A stretch of DNA of 64,000 nt, from the NCBI RefSeq assembly GCF_000621745.1, contig NZ_KK211335.1:607098-671097 (forward strand). Reading direction: 5' to 3'. The notes under the pieces were generated by a model that searched no databases, was not told where the DNA came from, and saw nothing but the letters and a program-made list of their open reading frames with translations. This document shows positions 25,461-34,182 of the stretch, one piece after another; position 1 is the first letter of the stretch, and the number at the start of each line of letters is the position of its first letter. The position numbers were made by a program, and so were the translations under genes. Source of the DNA: Clostridium beijerinckii HUN142 (GTDB taxonomy: Bacteria; Bacillota; Clostridia; Clostridiales; Clostridiaceae).

Positions 25461-25594
25461 TAAAATCTATGGATAACTTAAAAAAGGTTGATTGACTAGT
25501 TTTTTATTTTAAAAAGAATAAAAAAGAAATCTTATTCGCCTGCCAAATTTTTCTCACATGCGTTCGTAAAGGCAGATGCGTGAAAAAATCTCCG

Positions 25595-25624
25595 GCTCCA
25601 CAGTCGCCTGCGATTTTGTTCTTA
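25595..25624. repeat. Dispersed repeat, block 2 (copy A)
   Basis: A 30-base block beginning GCTCCACAGTCGCCTGCG, identical to 63574-63603. In this copy 134 bases separate it from block 1; in the other they abut. The intervening stretch contains a GC-richer segment (25535-25590) unlike its surroundings. No gene is present in the 365-base gap. Confidence 0.85.
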
Positions 25625-25749
25625 AGAGTTAAGGTTATAAAATTTATTTAAGATTAAATTAAGTTTTTTAGAATTGTAAAAAAATAAATAGGATGTATAA
25701 TTGTTATGAATTACCAAAAAGTATAGAAGGAAGAGGGGATGAATTTTAA

Positions 25750-27783
25750 ATGAGGAAATTAAAAGCAAGAGGAATTATAGCAGCTACGCTGATATGTTCA
25801 TTTTTAATGTGCCAAGGAACTTATGCAAAAGCAGCAGAATCAGCTGATATAAATAGCGCAATCGTGCCAAGTTCATTGAGAATGCAAGATGATTTTTATT
25901 CAGCGGTAAATAGAGAATGGTTAAACACAGCTAAAATTGATATTGGTAAAACATCTAATTCAACATTTATGGAAACTAATAAAGTGTTAACAGAACAAAA
26001 AAAGCAAATAATAGATGATTTGTTAGCTAATGAAAAAAATTACACAGAGAATAGTGATGAAAAGAAGATAATTAATTTATACAAAAATACTTTAAATATT
26101 GATGCAAGGAATAAGCAAGGAATTGAACCGATAAAAGAAATGTTGGAAGAATTGAGAAATATTAGAACAATAGATGATCTTTCGGCATTGACGCCTGAAT
26201 CAAAAGTTGAAAGTCCTTTAATAGAATTTTCTTGTTCTGTAGATTTAAAAGATGCAACAAAAAATGCTCTTTATATAGAACCAACACCTCTTAGTTTAGG
26301 AAATTCAGATGAGTATGTAAAGCCAACGGAAAATAGTGCAAGAATTAAAAGCTTGGCAGAAAATTATTATAATACAGTTTTAACATTAAGCGGGTATACA
26401 AAAGAACAAGCTAAAAGTAAAGTGGACAACTTATTTAAATTTGAAAGTACAATAGCATCATCAATAAAGGGGAAAGAAGAAACATCAAAAAATAATAATT
26501 CTATAGATGAAGAATATAATGTATATACTCTAGATCAGCTTGATTCTTTGGCACCAAACCTAAGAATAAAAACCATTATGAAAAATTTTAAAGTAGATAA
26601 TGCAAATAAAATAATTTTGACACAACCGAAATGGTTTCAGGCCTTAAATGATGTATACAAACAAGAAAACTTGCAAATGATAAAAGATTATATTGAAATT
26701 ATCAATATAACTAGCGCGTCACGGTATTTGGGAGAAGATTTTGAAAAAGCTGAAACTGACTTTAGAAACGCACTTTTAGGATCACAAGGAGATATTTCTG
26801 GAGATGAAAAAGCTATTAATATGGTTAATTCAGCATTAGGTGAACCTTTTGGTAAAGTTTACATTAAAAAGTATTTCTCAGATAAGGTTAAAGAAAATGT
26901 TAAAGATATGACTAATGAAATAATAGAAACTTATAAAAAGAGAATAAATAATCTTGATTGGATGAGTGGTGCTACTAAGGAAAGAGCCATTGAAAAATTG
27001 GACAAACTCAATGTACAAATTGGATATCCAGATAAATGGGGAGATTATTCAAAGTTGGAAATAAGATCATATGAAAACGGAGGATCTCTTTGGGAAAATA
27101 TTCAGAACTTAGGTAAGTTCGCTTATGAAAAGTCTATAAGCAAGCTAAATCAACCTGTTGATAAATCAAGATTTGCGTGTACACCACAAACAATTAATGC
27201 CTTTTATAATCCGTCAGCCAATACCATAACAGTTCCAGCAGGAATATTACAAGGTGCGTTTTATGATGTAAATTCTAGTAAGGAAAAAAACTTAGGTGCA
27301 ATAGGTGCAATTATAGGTCATGAAATAAGTCATGCATTTGATAATACTGGAGCTAAATTTGATGCAGATGGAAATTTAAATAATTGGTGGAGCACAGATG
27401 ATTATAAAAAGTTTGAAGAAAAGACTAATAAAGTTAGACAATTTTATAATACTGTCAAAGTAGATGACGGCAAAAATGTAAATGGAGATCTTACTGTGGG
27501 AGAAAATATAGCTGATATAGGTGGAGCGGCTTGTGCTTTAGATATTTTAAAGAAAATGCCTAATCCAGATTATAAGGCCTTCTTTGAAAGCAATGCTACC
27601 ATGTGGCGTGAAATTGGCACAAAAGAATATGAAGATTATAAACTTGAATATGATGTTCATTCGCCAAATAAAGTGAGAGACAATATAGTATTAGCACAAT
27701 TTGATGAATTCTATAAAACATATGGAATTAAAGAGACTGATAAGATGTATGTTAAACCAGAAGATAGAATGAAAATTTGGTAG
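25750..27783 (+). CDS. Secreted M13 family zinc metallopeptidase (neprilysin/PepO type)
   Basis: 677 residues. A signal peptide (MRKLKARGIIAATLICSFLMCQGTYA) precedes an M13_N domain (about 45-425) and a catalytic domain with NAFYNPSANTITVPAGIL, the zinc-binding HEISH (His524, Glu525, His528) and the third ligand Glu585 in GENIADIGG. The C-terminal tryptophan of the family is present (MKIW). It cleaves oligopeptides outside the cell. No lipobox, so it is probably released or retained by the wall. Confidence 0.93.
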   Translation: MRKLKARGIIAATLICSFLMCQGTYAKAAESADINSAIVPSSLRMQDDFYSAVNREWLNTAKIDIGKTSNSTFMETNKVLTEQKKQIIDDLLANEKNYTENSDEKKIINLYKNTLNIDARNKQGIEPIKEMLEELRNIRTIDDLSALTPESKVESPLIEFSCSVDLKDATKNALYIEPTPLSLGNSDEYVKPTENSARIKSLAENYYNTVLTLSGYTKEQAKSKVDNLFKFESTIASSIKGKEETSKNNNSIDEEYNVYTLDQLDSLAPNLRIKTIMKNFKVDNANKIILTQPKWFQALNDVYKQENLQMIKDYIEIINITSASRYLGEDFEKAETDFRNALLGSQGDISGDEKAINMVNSALGEPFGKVYIKKYFSDKVKENVKDMTNEIIETYKKRINNLDWMSGATKERAIEKLDKLNVQIGYPDKWGDYSKLEIRSYENGGSLWENIQNLGKFAYEKSISKLNQPVDKSRFACTPQTINAFYNPSANTITVPAGILQGAFYDVNSSKEKNLGAIGAIIGHEISHAFDNTGAKFDADGNLNNWWSTDDYKKFEEKTNKVRQFYNTVKVDDGKNVNGDLTVGENIADIGGAACALDILKKMPNPDYKAFFESNATMWREIGTKEYEDYKLEYDVHSPNKVRDNIVLAQFDEFYKTYGIKETDKMYVKPEDRMKIW

Positions 27784-27984
27784 TAAATTAGAATTTATTT
27801 TGTGAAAGAGTTTCAAGAAATAAGTCGGATAAACCTAATGTATTTGAATCGTTTTATATTACAACAATAAATTGTTAATAAAATTACGCGTATTGTAATT
27901 GAGATTCCGTATTTTGGTTTTAATTGAACAATTAGGATACTAAAATTTAAAATGTGGCGTTATTACTTTAAGATATATTTAATG

Positions 27985-28020
27985 AAAGATAAAGACACCA
28001 CTAATGGTGCCTTTATCTTT
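27985..28020. terminator. Bidirectional terminator after the M13 gene
   Basis: AAAGATAAAGACACCA (27985-28000) pairs with TGGTGCCTTTATCTTT (28005-28020) around CTAA. It is placed between convergent genes and has A- and T-rich ends on both sides. The 200 bases before it hold no gene. Confidence 0.85.
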
Positions 28021-28034
28021 TATTGAGTTATGAT

Positions 28035-28682
28035 TTAGGAATTATTTTTTGCAGATACTTTAAGAAAATTAGAATGCAAACTTTTTAAATGACTTAAAAA
28101 GTATATATATACAGTATCAAATATAAAACAGAAAAGTCCTAAAGCGATGATCAATCCACTATGCAAAATAATACTAAATGAGATTGTGCCTGCTAAGGTA
28201 CCAATGCATTTAGTAATGGCTATAGTTAGACTTTGTCCCTTCATATCGGATCTACTGACAAGCATTATTATGAATAAGATAGACATTATGAGATTTTGAA
28301 TAAAAGCGGAGTAAAATTTAGTTGAATCACCAAATTCCATGATAAAGAAATATTGGATAACAAAAGACATTATGAATACAATCAAAGTCCATGGCCAGAA
28401 GTATTCCTTATTTGTATGTTTTGGAAAATATCGTTTCCCATATAATAGGTAAGTTAAAACAACTAAAATATCTAAGCATAGCCAAATTAAAGAGATGTAA
28501 GTTGTAATATTTAATATATTGACTTTTAAATTGAAATAAGAATTAATACTTTCCCAGGCAAAATTAAGAGTTAAAGCAATAAATGGAATTCCGCAAGTTT
28601 TATCCCTAAAACCTAAATGAATTAATTTTATATAAACAATCGACCAACAAAATCCACATACTAATAACAAAAATAATACCAT
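28035..28682 (-). CDS. Seven-helix membrane protein resembling Pyr4/PaxB-type terpene cyclases
   Basis: 215 residues with about seven membrane helices. The segment ALTLNFAWESINSYF (Glu44) and the C-terminal helix FIFDTVYIYFL (Asp189) match in spacing and context the two acidic residues known to be essential in the fungal transmembrane cyclase Pyr4 (Glu63 and Asp218). Fungal members cyclise prenylated precursors of meroterpenoids; bacterial relatives are mostly unstudied. There is no prenyltransferase or epoxidase next to it, so the activity is uncertain. A divergent AraC-type regulator lies upstream on the same strand. Confidence 0.55.
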   Translation of the reverse strand: MVLFLLLVCGFCWSIVYIKLIHLGFRDKTCGIPFIALTLNFAWESINSYFNLKVNILNITTYISLIWLCLDILVVLTYLLYGKRYFPKHTNKEYFWPWTLIVFIMSFVIQYFFIMEFGDSTKFYSAFIQNLIMSILFIIMLVSRSDMKGQSLTIAITKCIGTLAGTISFSIILHSGLIIALGLFCFIFDTVYIYFLSHLKSLHSNFLKVSAKNNS

Positions 28683-28761
28683 GAAATTTCTCCTTTATAA
28701 TTTTTAGATTATAATTATAAAAGTTAATTAATTAGATGTTAATATATGATATTCAGAATCT

Positions 28762-28819
28762 AAGAAAACTAGACTCATATTTATCAATTTGAATTAATAA
28801 ATATGAGTCTAGTTTTCTT
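28762..28819 (-). terminator. Terminator of the AraC/GyrI-type regulator gene
   Basis: A near-perfect 23-base stem: 28762-28784 with 28797-28819. The stop codon of the regulator gene (28811-28809) lies within the stem. Confidence 0.8.
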
Positions 28820-29702
28820 TTTTTAGATCTTCTATTGGCTGATATACGTAGAGTTCACAGTAATTGTCTTTGGATCTTGAATTGTCTATATATTCGAACC
28901 TGAAGGTGGCGGCAAATTTATAACCAGATTTAAAAATCCATTTTCTATATAACTGAACTAATAAACGGCCTAAATGTCTTCCGTTAAGATCATCTGGACG
29001 AAAGAAACCAACAAAACGGAAAACTACATATTTATGAGCTGGTATAGAAATACTAATCATTCCTTCAGGTATAGTACTTATATCAGAAACTTGGACACTT
29101 GGAATGTAATATATGAAGTCATCACTACCCCAATCTGTAAAGCCAAAGTATTCATGTGGATTTATCAAATTGCTAATTTTATGTTTATGATTATAGAAGA
29201 AGTCCCGGCCATATGAATTTGCACTTTTATCCCCAGATTTACTTAATATCTTATGCTTTATTCCAATCAAATTGAATTTTTGTTTAAAGACAAATTGAGG
29301 ATTATATGTAATAGAATTACCTATGGATAAGATATCATTACAATTAATTTTTTCTTTAAGTATTAAACTCAAAGAAATCTTATCGGATCTTATTTTAAGA
29401 GGTGTATGTCCGAAACATTTTTTAAATGCTCTAATATAAGATTGTTCATAATCAAATCCATACTCAAGAGCAATATCTATAATTCGCATGGTTGTATTAA
29501 TTAATTCGTTAAGGCTAGATGTTAATTTTCGACCTTGAACATATTCCATAATAGATTCACCGGTTAAAGATTTAAAGATTCTGTGTAGATAATATTTTGA
29601 TATTCCTGTATGGAGTGAGATGTCATCCAAAGAAATTTTGTTATAGAGGTTATTTTCAATATAATCTACAGTTTCAATAATAGTTTCTTTTAAGTCTTTC
29701 AT
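28809..29702 (-). CDS. AraC family regulator with GyrI-like ligand-binding domain
   Basis: 297 residues. The N-terminal AraC domain has helix-turn-helices at about 22-45 (LDDISLHTGISKYYLHRIFKSLTG) and 72-105 (IIDIALEYGFDYEQSYIRAFKKCFGHTPLKIR). A C-terminal GyrI-like domain (about 135-297) contains HEYFGFTDWG, IPEGMISISIPAHKYVVFRFVG and EYIDNSRSKDNYCELYVYQPI. This Rob/BmrR-like domain binds hydrophobic or amphipathic small molecules. The adjacent terpene-cyclase-like membrane protein, 126 bases downstream on the same strand, is a plausible target. Confidence 0.88.
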   Translation of the reverse strand: MKDLKETIIETVDYIENNLYNKISLDDISLHTGISKYYLHRIFKSLTGESIMEYVQGRKLTSSLNELINTTMRIIDIALEYGFDYEQSYIRAFKKCFGHTPLKIRSDKISLSLILKEKINCNDILSIGNSITYNPQFVFKQKFNLIGIKHKILSKSGDKSANSYGRDFFYNHKHKISNLINPHEYFGFTDWGSDDFIYYIPSVQVSDISTIPEGMISISIPAHKYVVFRFVGFFRPDDLNGRHLGRLLVQLYRKWIFKSGYKFAATFRFEYIDNSRSKDNYCELYVYQPIEDLKKEN

Positions 29703-30004
29703 ATTTTAAACACCTTTTCTAAAAATAGTTATTGAGATAAATGAAAAATAATAAGGTAATAATTTTATATAATATATTTGATACTGAGCAAAATTAAATA
29801 TATTAATTTATTCATTTTGGAAATATATCGGACATTAAAAAAGCAATATCTGTTCATTTTGATTAACAATTTACATATAAAATCATATTGAAAGACGATA
29901 TTAAATTGTTTAGATTTATTATATCGATTAAAAGTTATAAAGTAAATACTTTGTAAATTAGAAAGAATTATGCTGTATTGGTTACAAAAAGTAGGAGGTT
30001 TAGT
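29703..30004 (+). other. Divergent promoter region between the AraC-type gene and fabF
   Basis: A+T-rich, 302 bases, must hold promoters for both genes. I see no clear hexamer pair. The fabF frame is open back to 29978 but that part contains the GGAGG site itself, so it is not coding. Confidence 0.35.
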
Positions 30005-31240
30005 ATGAGTAGAAGAGTAGTTATTACAGGGATTGGAGCAGTTACATCACTTGGAATTGGAGCAGATAAGCTTTGGAAGTCAATAAAGGCTGGAAAGTCT
30101 GGAATTAGTATGATTGAGGGAATAGATGTTTCTGATCTGCCTACTAAAGTTGCATCTCAAGTAAAAGATTTTGATCCAAGTAGCTTTGTTGATAAAAAAG
30201 AAGTTAAAAGAATGGATAGATTTGCACAATTTGCTCTAGCATCAGCTCAAATGGCTGTTGAAGATTCAGCGCTTAATTTGGAAAAAATAAATAAAGAACG
30301 TATGGGAGTAATAATTGGTAGCGGCATAGGAGGAATTGGGACTCTAGAAAGTCAGTATGATGAATTGAAAGAAAGAGGTCCTCGAAGAGTAAGTCCGTTT
30401 TTAGTACCAATGATGATAGCCAATATGGCATCAGGGCTTGTTGCTATAAAATTTGGAGCTAAAGGTTATAATGAATGTACTGTTACAGCTTGTGCAACTT
30501 CAACAAATGCAGTGGGGAATGCATTCAAAGTAATTCAAAGAAATGATGCGGATATAATGATTGCTGGTGGGGCAGAGGCTTGTGTAACGAAGCTAACCTT
30601 ATCTGGTTTTTGTGCAATTAAAGCTATGACAACAAATCCTGATCCAGCTACTGCATCAAGGCCATTTGATTCAGAAAGAAATGGATTTGTACTTGGAGAA
30701 GGTTCAGGAGTGCTGATACTTGAAGAATATGAACATGCTTTAAATAGAGGGGCTAATATAATTGCCGAGATAGTTGGATATGGATGTACTAATGATGCGT
30801 TCCATATAACTGCTCCGGCTGAAGAAGGTGAGGGAGCTGCAAGATGTATGAAAATTGCACTTGAAGATGCAAAGATTATACCTTCTGATGTAGGATATAT
30901 AAACGCTCATGGAACATCAACAAAAGCAAATGATAAAAATGAAACTATGGCTGTAAAATCTGTTTTTGGAAAACATGCGTATGAACTTGTCATAAGCTCA
31001 ACAAAATCAATGACTGGTCATCTTTTGGGGGCGTCAGGTGCTATAGAGGCGATTATAACAGCGTGTGCACTAAAAGAAAGATTCGTACCTCCAACAATAA
31101 ACTACAAAAATCAAGATCCAGATTGTGATTTAAACTATGTACCTAATGAAGGAAAGAACCTAGAATTTACTTATGCTTTGAGTAATTCTTTTGGTTTTGG
31201 AGGACACAATGCAACTTTAGTTTTGAAGGCACTTAGTTAG
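30005..31240 (+). CDS. fabF: 3-oxoacyl-ACP synthase II
   Basis: 411 residues, a KAS II condensing enzyme adding malonyl-ACP units in fatty-acid elongation. The catalytic triad is complete: Cys in TACATSTNAVG, His in NAHGTSTKAND and His in STKSMTGHLLGASG; the C-terminal SFGFGGHNATLVL is typical. Start ATG 30005 with GTAGGAGG upstream. It stands alone rather than in the fab cluster, so it is likely a second copy or part of a special lipid pathway; no ACP gene is adjacent. Confidence 0.93.
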   Translation: MSRRVVITGIGAVTSLGIGADKLWKSIKAGKSGISMIEGIDVSDLPTKVASQVKDFDPSSFVDKKEVKRMDRFAQFALASAQMAVEDSALNLEKINKERMGVIIGSGIGGIGTLESQYDELKERGPRRVSPFLVPMMIANMASGLVAIKFGAKGYNECTVTACATSTNAVGNAFKVIQRNDADIMIAGGAEACVTKLTLSGFCAIKAMTTNPDPATASRPFDSERNGFVLGEGSGVLILEEYEHALNRGANIIAEIVGYGCTNDAFHITAPAEEGEGAARCMKIALEDAKIIPSDVGYINAHGTSTKANDKNETMAVKSVFGKHAYELVISSTKSMTGHLLGASGAIEAIITACALKERFVPPTINYKNQDPDCDLNYVPNEGKNLEFTYALSNSFGFGGHNATLVLKALS

Positions 31241-31308
31241 TAAGGTATAACTTCGGAGCTAGTTCAGTGTAAAATAGTGAAGTTTACATTACTGTATTCC
31301 AATAAGCT

Positions 31309-31355
31309 TAAAAGGTTGAGTATCTATATAAAATGGATATTTAGCCTTTTTATGA
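31309..31355 (+). terminator. Probable terminator of fabF
   Basis: AAAAGGTTGAGTATC (31310 onward) pairs imperfectly with GATATTTAGCCTTTT, followed by TATG. Located 70 bases after the stop. Confidence 0.6.
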
Positions 31356-31368
31356 TTGCTTATGAAAA

Positions 31369-31547
31369 TAAGAATTTAATAATAATTTTGAAAATAATAT
31401 AATCGATGAAGATGATTTGCCTGCACTTGCATATGTAAGAATTTTACTTGAGGGAATAGATGAAGAAGGAAAAATTAAATATTAGGTAAAGAAAAAGAAA
31501 TAAAAGAAGATTTAATTACTAGTGTTGAAGCTCTTTCAATTTTGTGA
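31369..31547 (+). pseudogene. Decayed coding fragment, unknown family
   Basis: Translation of 31369-31485 gives a protein-like segment (DEDDLPALAYVRILLEGI, then DEEGKIKY) ended by TAG. A second frame from 31482 to 31547 continues naturally with LGKEKEIKEDLITSVEALSI before a stop. One frameshift would join them. There is no start signal. I do not recognise the family. The rest of the gap up to 32107 contains further short protein-like pieces (such as IDIPIRGFHLRCELANRI near 31825-31880) but no gene. Confidence 0.35.
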
Positions 31548-31581
31548 AATTTTACAAATATATAAGATAATATGGATTGTT

Positions 31582-31690
31582 TTGTTGCAATATGATAATG
31601 TAGACATAAGCAAGACAACTCAAACATAATAATCTGAAAAACAAAGTTAAAGATAGATCGAGCATAATTCGAGCTGTCTTTAATTTTTTT
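31582..31690 (+). ncRNA. Candidate small RNA unit with terminator
   Basis: A TTGTTGCAATATGATAATGT motif at 31582 resembles those at 12935 and 21191. About 65 bases later comes a hairpin (stem arms around 31648-31663 and 31668-31682) followed by a run of T. No ribosome site or ORF is inside, and no gene upstream within 340 bases reads into it. Confidence 0.45.
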
Positions 31691-32022
31691 TTTTAAAATT
31701 AGATTTAAAAACTAGATATGTTAGTGGGGTTCTTAGAATTTTAATATATAGTTTTTTGTATTGAGAAGGATTCTGTTTTGGAGGATTAGAAGATATATCT
31801 GTAAAACATAAATTTATAATGATATAGATATTCCGATAAGAGGTTTCCATTTAAGATGCGAATTAGCTAATAGAATTTAAAAACCTAAATTGTACGAGTA
31901 TAAACAAAAAATAAATTGAATAAAAGCAGATGAGAAGGATGGTTTTGCCAAGAAAAGAGATGGAGAAAATATGGAATTATTCAAAAATGATGGAAAGATT
32001 AGAATGAAGTTTTGAAGAATGA

Positions 32023-32060
32023 AACTCCATATTATAGTCTGTGACATATAGTATGGAGTT
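32023..32060. terminator. Terminator-like hairpin before the CPBP gene end
   Basis: AACTCCATATTATA (32023-32036) pairs with TATAGTATGGAGTT (32047-32060). It lies 47 bases beyond the stop of the minus-strand CPBP gene and probably ends that transcript. Confidence 0.6.
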
Positions 32061-32107
32061 ATATTGTTTTTAAAGTAATATACTATGTTTAAACTGATTT
32101 TGGTTGG

Positions 32108-32911
32108 TTATATGTTTAAAGTCATTCGGTTGGAAAATTTTCTATGAGCATAAATAGCAAATATACCTAAAAAAATTAGCCCTAATAAACCCTCTCCATT
32201 AATAATCTTTACATTACCAATAATAAATCCGTAGGAAACATTATTATAAGAGTAGCCAAGAGCGGCTATGTTAATGTTATTCCACAATATATGCATTATA
32301 CTTGGAAGAAGTACATTTTGTGATATTGTATAAAGGTAAGTAAAGGAGTAGTTTAATGCAAAAATAGCTGCACATTGCAAAAGCATATATGTAACTGCTT
32401 TATGTAAACCAAAATGCATATTTAGAATAAATGCTGCGGGAATATAGTATAATGACCAAATAATACCCATTATGAAATTGGTTCTTTTAATACTGTATTT
32501 ATTTAGGAGTCTAGGTAGAAGGTAACCTCTCCAGCCATACTCCTCAAATAATCCAGCTATAAAAAGTGTTAAAGAGATCAAAGTAATCTTTATAGCGTCG
32601 AGAAATATGTACGATATATTTTCTGATAATACACCTTGTTTAGTTAAATATGCAGATGACCCGCATAGAAAGATCACAATTAATGGAAATGCAATAGCGA
32701 AAATTAAGCCCTTCAATGTGATTTTGTAAGTAAAGGGATTTAGTAATACTTTTAATGACCTTGATTCCATCAATATCGAAATTATAGCAGCGAAAGCTGG
32801 AATAACCATTATAATAGTTAAGGCTCCAATAAAACCTTTCGGTAAAAGTATTATACTTATAAAGTAAGTTAATAAAAAAGTGATTGATAGGAATATTTTT
32901 TCGTATTTCAT
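32108..32911 (-). CDS. CPBP family intramembrane protease-like protein
   Basis: 267 residues, about eight membrane helices. Motif 1 FEEYGWRGYLL keeps the paired glutamates and arginine of CAAX-processing/bacteriocin-processing (CPBP/Abi) proteases; the third motif retains His in SIMHILWNN. In the second motif (family pattern W-G-x-W-H-x-P) this protein reads WSLYYIPA, so the usual metal/catalytic histidine is a tyrosine. ATG 32911 with AAGGAG upstream is preferred over an upstream ATG at 32935. Substrate unknown; members can act in bacteriocin immunity or peptide maturation. Confidence 0.82.
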   Translation of the reverse strand: MKYEKIFLSITFLLTYFISIILLPKGFIGALTIIMVIPAFAAIISILMESRSLKVLLNPFTYKITLKGLIFAIAFPLIVIFLCGSSAYLTKQGVLSENISYIFLDAIKITLISLTLFIAGLFEEYGWRGYLLPRLLNKYSIKRTNFIMGIIWSLYYIPAAFILNMHFGLHKAVTYMLLQCAAIFALNYSFTYLYTISQNVLLPSIMHILWNNINIAALGYSYNNVSYGFIIGNVKIINGEGLLGLIFLGIFAIYAHRKFSNRMTLNI

Positions 32912-33280
32912 TTTTAAGCTCCTTTTAAAAAACATAATTGTTTTAGTTCTTCGATATAATTATATTTTGTTTCGTAAAATAAATAACTTTGATTAATTAT
33001 TATATCATATAGTTTAGAATATTATGTGGCAATGCTGGAATATTATATGAAAAACATTAAATGTTGCATTAGAAACTATATTTTTTGAGTTTTATTATAA
33101 GGAGCAAAAATTTTTTATATCCAATGCACTAATTATTATTATTGAATATATATGATAAAAAGGGTATCCTTAACAATTAAGTGGATAGTGTTATTATAAA
33201 TATGGGACTATAAAAGAAGCTATTCTAAAGATGTATCATATTAGTTCGTGTGAATTGGACATTATAAAAAGGAGAGAGCT
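32912..33280 (+). other. Intergenic region with a terminator-like hairpin
   Basis: No gene. TATAGTTT at 33008-33015 pairs with AAACTATA at 33073-33080, directly followed by TTTTTT (33081-33086), around a long internal loop. Since the left neighbour is divergent, this would be a leader attenuator or the end of a short RNA. Confidence 0.35.
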
Positions 33281-33781
33281 ATGAAGAAAAAAATGATAAT
33301 AATAAATGGAACTATGGGGGTTGGAAAAAGTGCAACCTGTAGAGAGTTAAATAAAAAGTTGAAAAATTCAGTATGGCTTGATGGGGATTGGTGCTGGATG
33401 ATAAATCCATTCGTGGTTAATGATGAAAATAATAAAATGGTTATAAATAATATAAATTATTTACTGAGAAGCTTTCTTACTAATTCATCATTAGAATATA
33501 TTATTTTTAATTGGGTTATACATATGGAAGATATTTTTGACGATATATTAGAACCGCTAAATGATTTGAATTTTGAGATTATCAAGATAACTTTAATTTG
33601 TGATGAAGATGCTCTAAAGAAGAGAATTTTAGGAGATGTAAAGCTAAAGTTAAGGGATGAAGAGTGCGTAAGAAGAAGTGTTGAACGTCTTGATTTATAT
33701 AAAGAAATGTCAACTAAAAAGATTGATACAAGCAACATTTCTGTATTGGAAACTGTAGATAAAATAATAAAAATTATTTAA
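33281..33781 (+). CDS. P-loop NTPase, small-molecule kinase-like
   Basis: 166 residues. Walker A is NGTMGVGKSATCRELNKKL (residues 9-27) and a short acidic WLDGDWCWM follows as in nucleotide or antibiotic kinases. The lid-like section LKLRDEECVRRSVERLDLY has the arginines expected for phosphoryl transfer. The length and fold fit adenylylsulfate/shikimate/chloramphenicol-phosphotransferase-like kinases; the substrate is unknown. AGGAGAG precedes the ATG. It stands alone. Confidence 0.75.
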   Translation: MKKKMIIINGTMGVGKSATCRELNKKLKNSVWLDGDWCWMINPFVVNDENNKMVINNINYLLRSFLTNSSLEYIIFNWVIHMEDIFDDILEPLNDLNFEIIKITLICDEDALKKRILGDVKLKLRDEECVRRSVERLDLYKEMSTKKIDTSNISVLETVDKIIKII

Positions 33782-33890
33782 AAATAAATCTTATTTATTT
33801 TTAATGATATGGAATATATTTAGAGAAAAAAATGTATATTGTGTAGATACCCCATTAACTAATACTTAACTTTCTTATATTAATATTTTA

Positions 33891-33917
33891 TAGGTGGATT
33901 ATCCACCTATATTTTTT
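33891..33917 (+). terminator. Rho-independent terminator
   Basis: TAGGTGGA (33891-33898) and TCCACCTA (33902-33909) followed by TATTTTTTT, 110 bases after the P-loop gene stop. Confidence 0.88.
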
Positions 33918-34062
33918 TGTAAAACTATAAAATTTAAATATAGATAAATAATGTTAAAATTATTATAACAATTATGAATAAAATGTAAAAAACAAGGTTT
34001 TTGATTGGTGACATTTTTAATAATACTATGATATTTTAAAAAAATATATAGGGGGGAGTCCT

Positions 34063-34182
34063 TTGCAGAGTCAGGGTTTAGCGCATATAAGGGCGGACGA
34101 TAGAGTAAAAATAAGCAAAACAGAGAAAGTTACAGCTATTTTCTTTTCAAAGAGAATCCCTAAGGAAAAACGTGTTGAATAA
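34063..34182 (+). CDS. Possible 39-residue peptide
   Basis: A frame from TTG 34063 to TAA 34182, preceded by GGGGGGAG at good distance, encodes a basic 39-residue peptide (…RVKISKTEKVTAIFFSKR…). No signal peptide, no recognised family. Its end overlaps a promoter-like element (34175-34205). It may be a real small protein or a chance frame in a structured leader; base composition is noticeably richer in G than its surroundings. Confidence 0.3.
   Translation: MQSQGLAHIRADDRVKISKTEKVTAIFFSKRIPKEKRVE

Noticed and set aside
28974..29216. 80-codon plus-strand frame inside the AraC/GyrI-type gene
   Set aside because: No ribosome site, composition of a shadow frame; the minus-strand gene has complete domains.
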